64,000 nucleotides of DNA from Pseudomonadota bacterium (GTDB lineage: Bacteria; Pseudomonadota; Alphaproteobacteria; UBA8366), in contig JAYZAS010000002.1 in NCBI GenBank assembly GCA_036339585.1, positions 124,001-188,000 on the forward strand, in the 5' to 3' direction. Positions 56,993-64,000 of the stretch are shown one piece after another (position 1 is the first letter of the stretch; every line of letters begins with the position of its first letter). The position numbers and the translations under genes are program-made. Under the pieces are notes generated by a model. It saw only the letters and a list, made by a program, of their open reading frames with translations, was not told where the DNA came from and made no database searches.

Positions 56993-58237
56993 TTACACGT
57001 CTATTAATAATCTTTGCGGGTCTTCCAATACTTCTTTCATACGAACTAAGAAAGTAACAGCTTCCCGACCGTCGACAATGCGATGGTCATAGCTTAGTGC
57101 CAAGTACATCATCGATGCAATTTCGATTTCATCGCCACTCACGATTGGTCGTTTCTGGATCGTATGCATGCCCAGAATTCCTGACTGGGGTGGGTTGAGG
57201 ATAGGCATTGACATGAGAGAGCCATAAACTCCACCATTAGATATTGTAAAAGTACCACCAGTCATTTCTTGGATAGTAAGCTTTCCGTCCCGCGCTCGCC
57301 TACCAAAGTCAGCGATAGTGCTTTCAATTTCCGCAAAAGTTAACTTATCAGCATCGCGAACAATAGGCACTACCAGCCCCTGCGCCGTTCCCACCGCGAC
57401 TCCAATGTCATAGTAATTCTTATAAATAATCTCGTCGCCGTATATTTCAGCATTTACTGCAGGAATTTCTTTAAGTGCGATTATGGCTGCCTTAAGGAAA
57501 AAAGATAAAAAACCTAGTCTTGAGCCATACTTTTTCTCAAAAATTTCACGATACTCCGACCGAAGTGCTATCAGATTATCCATTCGGCACTCGTTGTAAG
57601 TGGTCAAAATAGCTGCGTTATTTTGGGCCTCCTTCAAGCGCCGAGCAATCGCCTGCCGCAACCGAGACATACGCACCCGTTCCTCACCGCGGTTGTCCAC
57701 CGGCCGTAGCGGTAAATCAGCAGAATCATGGGAGGATAGTGGCAGCGTATTATGCTTGTTAGTTTCTGCCGGAACAACCGAGGGCGTCCCACTATCCTTG
57801 GTTTTGAGAAACTTTAACACGTCACCTTTTGTGATGTTACCTTTAGCACCCGTCGCCGAAATCTGTTGCGGATCAATCCTGTTTTCTTCAACTAGTTTAC
57901 GCACAGCGGGAGACAGCTCTGGAGCTCGGGATTGCACTTCATCAGCTGCATTCTGACCCTCTCCAGTAGACGTCTCAGCGGTTGGCGTCAGCTCAGCGGC
58001 TCCTTCGTCTAAATTACCAAGTACGGAACCAACTGCAACCTCTGCGCCATCAATTGCAATAATTTTACTTAAAGTGCCCGCTGAAGGAGATGGCACCTCT
58101 AGCGACACTTTATCTGTTTCGAGTTCAACCAGAGGCTCGTCAACACCAACCGCATCTCCCACGTTTTTAAGCCACTTAGCTACCGTGGCTTCATTGACCG
58201 ACTCGCCTAGAGTAGGGACTATTATATCAACTGCCAT
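56993..58237 (-). CDS. odhB: Dihydrolipoyllysine-residue succinyltransferase (E2)
   Basis: 414 aa. Lipoyl domain with Lys in [19 protein letters not shown]3-binding segment [37 protein letters not shown] (split by linker), and catalytic domain ending [20 protein letters not shown] with the active His-Asp. Core of the 2-oxoglutarate dehydrogenase complex. 39 bp after sucA. Confidence 0.96.
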   Translation of the reverse strand: MAVDIIVPTLGESVNEATVAKWLKNVGDAVGVDEPLVELETDKVSLEVPSPSAGTLSKIIAIDGAEVAVGSVLGNLDEGAAELTPTAETSTGEGQNAADEVQSRAPELSPAVRKLVEENRIDPQQISATGAKGNITKGDVLKFLKTKDSGTPSVVPAETNKHNTLPLSSHDSADLPLRPVDNRGEERVRMSRLRQAIARRLKEAQNNAAILTTYNECRMDNLIALRSEYREIFEKKYGSRLGFLSFFLKAAIIALKEIPAVNAEIYGDEIIYKNYYDIGVAVGTAQGLVVPIVRDADKLTFAEIESTIADFGRRARDGKLTIQEMTGGTFTISNGGVYGSLMSMPILNPPQSGILGMHTIQKRPIVSGDEIEIASMMYLALSYDHRIVDGREAVTFLVRMKEVLEDPQRLLIDV

Positions 58238-58276
58238 TTTCGACTCCTCTTAGCCGCCATTCCTATTTTTTGGACT

Positions 58277-61204
58277 TTAGCCCTCGTAAGTCAGCGCAGC
58301 ATTAACAAGATCGTTTTGTTCTTTCAAATGCCGCTTTAGAAGACCCGTAGCTGGAGCTGCCGCTGATGAACGACCTGCATAAACCGGGCGCTTTTGCTTC
58401 ATATCTAGTTCTACCATTAACTCTTCGACAAGATCACTAATAAAGAACCACGCTCCCATGTTTTTCGGCTCTTCCTGACACCAAACAACGTTAGCGTTTT
58501 TGAACCTAGCAAGCTCATTGCGAAGCGCACTAGTTGGAAATGGATATAGTTGTTCTAACCGCAAAAGATAAGTGTCCATTGCACCTCGTTTGTCACGCTC
58601 TTCTAACAGGTCAAAATAAACCTTCCCAGAACAGATTACGACACGCTTGATAGATTCATCATCAAATAATTTCCCACTGTGCTGTGCGTGATCCCAAAGA
58701 ACACGGTGGAATGTCGATTTTGGACCAAACTCTTTTATCGAAGAGACACAACGCTTATGGCGCAGTAGAGACTTAGGCGTCATGAGAATAAGCGGCTTGC
58801 GAAACTCACGCCTAATTTGTCTGCGCAGAATATGAAAGTAATTAGCAGGATTGGTGCAGTTAGCTACTTGAATATTATCTTCACCGCATAGCTGCAAATA
58901 ACGTTCAAGCCGAGCTGAGCTGTGTTCAGGCCCTTGCCCCTCATAACCATGGGGAAGAAGAAGAACAAGGCCACTCATCCGTAACCACTTAGATTCACCA
59001 GAGGAAATAAACTGATCTATTATGACCTGTGCACCATTGGCAAAGTCCCCAAACTGCGCCTCCCACAAGACAAGAGCATGAGGCTCTGAAACACTGTAGC
59101 CATACTCATACCCAAGAACACCAAACTCTGAGAGTGGACTATCAATGACTTCAAATGGCGCCTGACCGAAATGAATGTTATTCAACGGCACATAACGATT
59201 TCCGCTTTCCTGATCATTTAATACTGAGTGTCGCTGACTAAACGTCCCACGCTGGCAATCCTCACCAGAGAGCCGAACCGGTGTTGACTCACAGAGCAGC
59301 GTGCCAAATGCGAGTGCTTCTGCCGTCGCCCAGTCGAAGCCATCGCCGGTCTCAATCATGGTCCTCTTCGCTTTTAATTGTCTTACAATCCTAGAGTGAA
59401 CATTAACGTTAGGAGGAACCTTCGAAATTGCAAACCCAACCTCTCTTAGAAGGTCGAGACTGACACCTGTTTTTCCACGACGCTCATCCCCTGACGCAGT
59501 GGCTAACCCCGACCACTTGCCTTCAAGCCAGTTGGCTTTATTAGGCTTAAAAGATTGTGCAGCTTCAAATTCAGTATCAAGATCTTCATTAAATGCCTCC
59601 GCGATACTGTCAGCTTCACCGTTCTCAATTACCTTCTCTTTTTCGAGTTGTTTGGCGTAAATAGTCCGCGTAGTCTCATGGCCAGCTATCTTCTTGTACA
59701 TCTGCGGCTGGGTAAAGGAAGGCTCATCACCCTCATTATGCCCGTGGCGCCGATAACAAATTAGATCGATTACTACGTCCTTTTTAAAACGCTGCCGATA
59801 TTCGGTGGCAAGACGTGCCACATGAACGCATGCCTCTGGATCATCGGCGTTCACGTGAAAAATTGGAGCTCCAACTGCCTTTGCCATATCTGAACAATAG
59901 GGCGAAGACCGAGAAGATGATGGCATGGTTGTAAAGCCAATCTGATTGTTTACGATTAAATGTATGGTCCCGCCAGTTTCGTACCCATCGAGATCAGACA
60001 AGGCAAATGTCTCTGGAACTATTCCCTGACCAGAAAAAGCAGCATCCCCATGCATTAAGACAGCCATTACCTTTACTCGCTCTTCATCGCCGCGTTGTAG
60101 TTGCTTTGCTCTTACTCGTCCCAATACAACTGTATTCACTGCCTCAAGATGACTCGGGTTCGGATTGAGGGAGAGCCTCACGACGTTTCCATCAAACTCC
60201 CGTTCCGTTGATGTTCCAAGATGATACTTTACATCCCCTGAACCTTGGACATCCTCGGGAGCCGCTGGTTGACCTTGAAACTCAGAAAAAATTGCTCGGT
60301 AAGGTTTTCCCATGACATTTGCAAGAACATTGAGGCGCCCGCGATGCGGCATTCCAATGACAATCTCCTCAATTCCTAACTGACCACCGCGTTTAAGCAT
60401 CTGCTCGAGCATGGGAACCGTAGTTTCACCCCCATCGAGCCCAAACCGTTTTGCACCTTTGTGCTTCCGATCGATGAACTGCTCAAAAAGTTCGGCCTCT
60501 GTTAGACGTTCCAAGATCGTGCGCTTGCCAAGCTTAGTAAATTTTGTTTGGTTCCGGGCACCCTCTATTCGCTCTTGAATCCAGCTTTTTTCATCCGGTT
60601 CTGTTTTATGCATAAACTCGACGCCGATTGAGCCACAATAAGTCTCACGAAGGATTTTAACAATATCTCTAAGCGTGGCCGACTCTAATCCAAGCACGTA
60701 ATTTATAAAGATAGGTCTGTCCATATCGCTTTCACTGAAGCCATAACTTTCAGGATCTAGCTCTGAATGTGGCATTGGCTTTTGAAGCTTTAAAGGGTCT
60801 AAGTCGGCTTCTAAATGACCACGCACTCTGTAGGCTCTGATAAGCATCAGTGCACGAATTGAGTCCTGAGTTGCCTGTCTAATTTTATCAGCACTATCCA
60901 CAACCCCACCCATTTGAGACACAAGTGAGTCAGAGGGCATCTTTTCTTCAGGCAGGCGTGGCGCCGAATTGGCCACGGATAATGATGCGTCATTCTGGCC
61001 CAAGACCGATGTTTTCCGTGGAGCCCAACTTGGGCCGTTCAGATCATCTGCAACAGATTTCTCAAGTTCCTCTAATTTATCAAAGTAAGCTAACCATCCG
61101 CCGTCGATAGATCCAGGGTCGTTCAAATATTTTTCATACATCTCAACAATGTAGGTCTCATTTGCGCCAAACAAGAAGGAGGTCTCACCAGAATACTGCG
61201 CCAT
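58277..61204 (-). CDS. sucA: 2-oxoglutarate dehydrogenase E1
   Basis: 975 aa. ThDP enzyme: N-terminal FLFGANETYIVEMYEKY, GGQLGIEEIVIGMPHRGRLNVLANV (hinge and substrate loop), ThDP/Mg site HGDAAFSGQGIVPE...NNQIGFTT, HVNADDPEACVHVARLATEYRQ, and GYEGQGPEHSSARLERYLQL. Decarboxylates 2-oxoglutarate and passes the succinyl group to E2. 46 bp after sucD. Confidence 0.97.
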   Translation of the reverse strand: MAQYSGETSFLFGANETYIVEMYEKYLNDPGSIDGGWLAYFDKLEELEKSVADDLNGPSWAPRKTSVLGQNDASLSVANSAPRLPEEKMPSDSLVSQMGGVVDSADKIRQATQDSIRALMLIRAYRVRGHLEADLDPLKLQKPMPHSELDPESYGFSESDMDRPIFINYVLGLESATLRDIVKILRETYCGSIGVEFMHKTEPDEKSWIQERIEGARNQTKFTKLGKRTILERLTEAELFEQFIDRKHKGAKRFGLDGGETTVPMLEQMLKRGGQLGIEEIVIGMPHRGRLNVLANVMGKPYRAIFSEFQGQPAAPEDVQGSGDVKYHLGTSTEREFDGNVVRLSLNPNPSHLEAVNTVVLGRVRAKQLQRGDEERVKVMAVLMHGDAAFSGQGIVPETFALSDLDGYETGGTIHLIVNNQIGFTTMPSSSRSSPYCSDMAKAVGAPIFHVNADDPEACVHVARLATEYRQRFKKDVVIDLICYRRHGHNEGDEPSFTQPQMYKKIAGHETTRTIYAKQLEKEKVIENGEADSIAEAFNEDLDTEFEAAQSFKPNKANWLEGKWSGLATASGDERRGKTGVSLDLLREVGFAISKVPPNVNVHSRIVRQLKAKRTMIETGDGFDWATAEALAFGTLLCESTPVRLSGEDCQRGTFSQRHSVLNDQESGNRYVPLNNIHFGQAPFEVIDSPLSEFGVLGYEYGYSVSEPHALVLWEAQFGDFANGAQVIIDQFISSGESKWLRMSGLVLLLPHGYEGQGPEHSSARLERYLQLCGEDNIQVANCTNPANYFHILRRQIRREFRKPLILMTPKSLLRHKRCVSSIKEFGPKSTFHRVLWDHAQHSGKLFDDESIKRVVICSGKVYFDLLEERDKRGAMDTYLLRLEQLYPFPTSALRNELARFKNANVVWCQEEPKNMGAWFFISDLVEELMVELDMKQKRPVYAGRSSAAAPATGLLKRHLKEQNDLVNAALTYEG

Positions 61205-61250
61205 AACGCGCTCTCCTTTTCAAAGATTAATTGTGCACTCGCGTTTAACC

Positions 61251-62123
61251 TTAGCCCATTGATTTCAGCATCGTGCTACCCAGCTCGGATGGACTATCGG
61301 CAACATGTATTCCAGCAGACTTGAGAGCATCTATCTTGTGCTCAGCAGTATCTTTCCCACCTGAAATTACTGCGCCCGCGTGACCCATACGCCTACCTGG
61401 TGGTGCAGTACGCCCGGCAATGAATCCGGTTACCGGTTTTCTGGTGCCGGACGCTTTTAAGAATTCGGCCCCATTCGCCTCCGCATCTCCGCCAATCTCA
61501 CCGATCATTATAATACCCTCTGTCTCATTGTCGGCGACAAACCACTCTAAACAGTCAACAAAATCTGTACCATTTATAGGATCACCGCCTATTCCTATAC
61601 ACGTACTCTGACCGAGCCCAGCTGCCGTCGTTTGTGCCACCGCTTCATAGGTTAAGGTGCCCGAACGTGAGACTATCCCTATTTTCCCACGCTGGTGGAT
61701 ATGCCCCGGCATGATACCAATCTTACATTCATTTGGCGTAATCACACCCGGGCAATTTGGCCCAATCAATCGGGTGCGACTGGTTTTGAGGGCCTTTTTG
61801 ACTACCACCATGTCTCGCACAGGTATCCCCTCCGTTATGCACACAATCAACGGCAATTCCGCATCTATCCCCTCTAATATGGCCTCAGCGGCAAATTGGG
61901 GAGGAACGTAAATTACGGATGCTGTAGCACCGGTCCGGTCAACAGCATCTTTCACAGTATCAAAAACGGGAAGGTCAAGATGAGTTGTTCCTCCTTTGCC
62001 CGGAGTAACACCACCAACCATCTGCGTCCCGTAACTTATTGCTTGCTCAGAATGAAAATTACCCTGCAATCCGGTGATACCCTGACAAATCAGCCTCGTA
62101 TTCTTATCAACCAAAACCGCCAT
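61251..62123 (-). CDS. sucD: Succinyl-CoA synthetase alpha subunit
   Basis: 290 aa. CoA-binding [38 protein letters not shown], and phosphohistidine region ([20 protein letters not shown] with the His). Five bp after sucC. Makes ATP or GTP from succinyl-CoA with SucC. Confidence 0.97.
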   Translation of the reverse strand: MAVLVDKNTRLICQGITGLQGNFHSEQAISYGTQMVGGVTPGKGGTTHLDLPVFDTVKDAVDRTGATASVIYVPPQFAAEAILEGIDAELPLIVCITEGIPVRDMVVVKKALKTSRTRLIGPNCPGVITPNECKIGIMPGHIHQRGKIGIVSRSGTLTYEAVAQTTAAGLGQSTCIGIGGDPINGTDFVDCLEWFVADNETEGIIMIGEIGGDAEANGAEFLKASGTRKPVTGFIAGRTAPPGRRMGHAGAVISGGKDTAEHKIDALKSAGIHVADSPSELGSTMLKSMG

Positions 62124-62128
62124 CGTAT

Positions 62129-63316
62129 TTAACCCCTCACCGCTTCTACGATTTTCTTTGCGGCATCGCCAAGATCTTCTCCGGAGATTATGGTTAGCCC
62201 AGAGTCTGCCAGTATTCTATTGCCCTTGTCCACATTAGTACCTTCCAAACGCACAACTAACGGCACTGAAAGATTAACCTCTTTCGCCGCCTCTACAACG
62301 CCTTCAGCTATTATATCGCACCGCATGATTCCGCCAAAAATATTAACTAAGATACCTTTTACATTTTCATCAGATAAAATTATCTTGAAAGCAGCTGTCA
62401 CTTTTTCTGTTGTTGCACTTCCACCAACATCTAAGAAATTGGCCGGCTCTTCGCCGTAAAGCTTGATTATATCCATGGTAGCCATGGCCAACCCTGCTCC
62501 GTTAACCATGCAACCTATGGTACCATCTAATTTGACATAGTTGAGGTCATACTTCGCAGCCTCAGTCTCGGAAGGGTCCTCCTCAGCTTCATCGCGCATT
62601 TTTTCGATTTCAGGATGACGGAATAGCGCATTGTCATCAAAGTTCATTTTAGCATCAAGCACTATTAAATTATCCGTTTGAGTAACAACTAAGGGGTTAA
62701 TTTCGAGAAGAGTGGCATCAAGCTCGCAGTATGTTTTGTAAAGGGTCTTCAGTAACTTAATACCTGCAGATAGCTTGCTGCCTTCTAAACCGAGACCAGA
62801 GGCGACGCGGCGAGCGGAGAATCCTGTCATGCCGATCAGTGGATCGATGGCAACCCGGGTAATTTTTTCAGGCGTCTTTTCTGCAACCTCTTCTATTTCC
62901 ATACCGCCTTCTGTAGATGCAACCACAGTGACCTGGCTAGTTGCCCGATCAGTTAGTATTGCGAGGTAAAGTTCGCTGCCTATCGCACATCCATCCTCTA
63001 TGTAAATTCGACGCACCTCCTTGCCAGACTGCCCGGTTTGCTTGGTGACAAGAGTATTACCAAGCATTGCTTTAGCATGGCTGACGGCTTCCTCTTTCGA
63101 TTTGGCAATCCTTACTCCGCCTATCTCTGGTTTTTCTTTGAAAAAGCCAGCACCACGCCCACCCGCATGGATTTGAGCCTTCACAACCCAAACCGGCCCT
63201 TCAAGACTATCGATAACTTTCTCCACTTCATCAATTGTGAATGCCGCAGCTCCTGCTGGAACTGGCACATCGAATTTTTTCAGAAGGCCTTTGGCCTGAT
63301 ATTCATGGATATTCAT
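62129..63316 (-). CDS. sucC: Succinyl-CoA synthetase beta subunit
   Basis: 395 aa from ATG 63316 ([20 protein letters not shown]), which has a GGGTTGGG stretch upstream; a longer frame from 63370 has none. ATP-grasp domain ([40 protein letters not shown]), then the ligase domain ([28 protein letters not shown]). Normal length. Confidence 0.97.
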   Translation of the reverse strand: MNIHEYQAKGLLKKFDVPVPAGAAAFTIDEVEKVIDSLEGPVWVVKAQIHAGGRGAGFFKEKPEIGGVRIAKSKEEAVSHAKAMLGNTLVTKQTGQSGKEVRRIYIEDGCAIGSELYLAILTDRATSQVTVVASTEGGMEIEEVAEKTPEKITRVAIDPLIGMTGFSARRVASGLGLEGSKLSAGIKLLKTLYKTYCELDATLLEINPLVVTQTDNLIVLDAKMNFDDNALFRHPEIEKMRDEAEEDPSETEAAKYDLNYVKLDGTIGCMVNGAGLAMATMDIIKLYGEEPANFLDVGGSATTEKVTAAFKIILSDENVKGILVNIFGGIMRCDIIAEGVVEAAKEVNLSVPLVVRLEGTNVDKGNRILADSGLTIISGEDLGDAAKKIVEAVRG

Positions 63317-63535
63317 AAATCCCAACCCTTTATTCGAAATTACTATTATCGACCACCGGCAGTTAGTCAAACGAGGTATTAACCAATCGTTCTTGGATCT
63401 TTAATTAAATTTAATAATGTACTCGCAGCAACAGCTTAATCCTAGAACATCGCCATTCAAGGTAGCAACAAAGTCATACAATACATCGCTGTTATGCAGG
63501 ATTCTGTTTTATCGATTACCGCAGGTCGAAAAACA

Positions 63536-64000
<465 letters not shown>

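Overview
This 64 kb window comes from the chromosome of an alphaproteobacterium of moderate GC, most likely Rhodospirillales-like and plausibly a marine lineage. The class call rests on gene order: atpHAGDC next to priA; rplU-rpmA-obgE-proB-proA-nadD-rsfS-rlmH-gpmI-envC-ctpA-DUF610-rppH in one direction; and a mdh-sucC-sucD-sucA-odhB-(lpd) block. The order-level and habitat guesses are inference.

Layout. 1-4.5 kb: the end of a surface-glycan cluster (carbamoyltransferase, formyltransferase, WbqC-like protein, two GT4 glycosyltransferases) in one tight + strand operon. 4.6-8.6 kb: three metabolic/transport genes (isocitrate-lyase/PEP-mutase-fold enzyme, DHA2-type MFS exporter, ornithine cyclodeaminase-family protein). 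8.7-17.2 kb: an iron island. It holds a ferric-iron ABC permease, a fusion of a membrane fatty-acid-hydroxylase/sterol-desaturase domain to a ferric-iron-binding periplasmic protein, a DUF4856 secreted protein, Fur, bacterioferritin, Bfd, and a divergent pair of paralogous Cys-motif proteins of unknown function. Five 21-bp palindromes of one consensus (TGCRAAT...ATTYGCA type) sit exactly in the promoter regions of these genes, so I read the island as a Fur regulon. 17.3-26.7 kb: MmgE/PrpD protein, ComA-like phosphosulfolactate synthase homologue, NfeD protease plus slipin pair, a TPP-dependent enzyme, a decayed TPR/2OG-Fe(II) oxygenase gene and a CaiB-type CoA transferase. 26.9-29.4 kb: tRNA-Ser(CGA) and small accessory genes. 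29.5-42.9 kb: the large + strand housekeeping run (ribosomal proteins, Obg, proline synthesis, NAD synthesis, ribosome silencing and methylation, glycolysis, envelope proteins, RNA 5' pyrophosphohydrolase, a putative metalloprotease). 42.9-50.2 kb: ATP synthase F1 operon and priA on the - strand. 50.2-52.6 kb: transaldolase, DUF484 protein, XerC. 52.7-64 kb: 2-oxoglutarate dehydrogenase / succinyl-CoA synthetase / malate dehydrogenase genes on the - strand, in which lpd is separated from odhB by a small accessory insert (DUF350 protein, trypsin-like protease, and an azlD next to a frameshifted azlC).

How it fits together. The conserved blocks supply central energy metabolism and translation, and look ordinary. 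The novelty is in the iron island: the hydroxylase/iron-binding fusion with an internal signal peptide and internal ribosome binding site, and the Fur-boxed divergent pair of paralogues, one of which carries a frameshift. Other points worth a look are a ribosome-silencing factor gene (rsfS) with no canonical start codon behind a perfect Shine-Dalgarno, a bacterioferritin with one altered ferroxidase ligand, three decayed or frameshifted genes, and two very small unlisted ORFs with good translation signals. All functional names come from reading protein motifs by eye; no database search was run.
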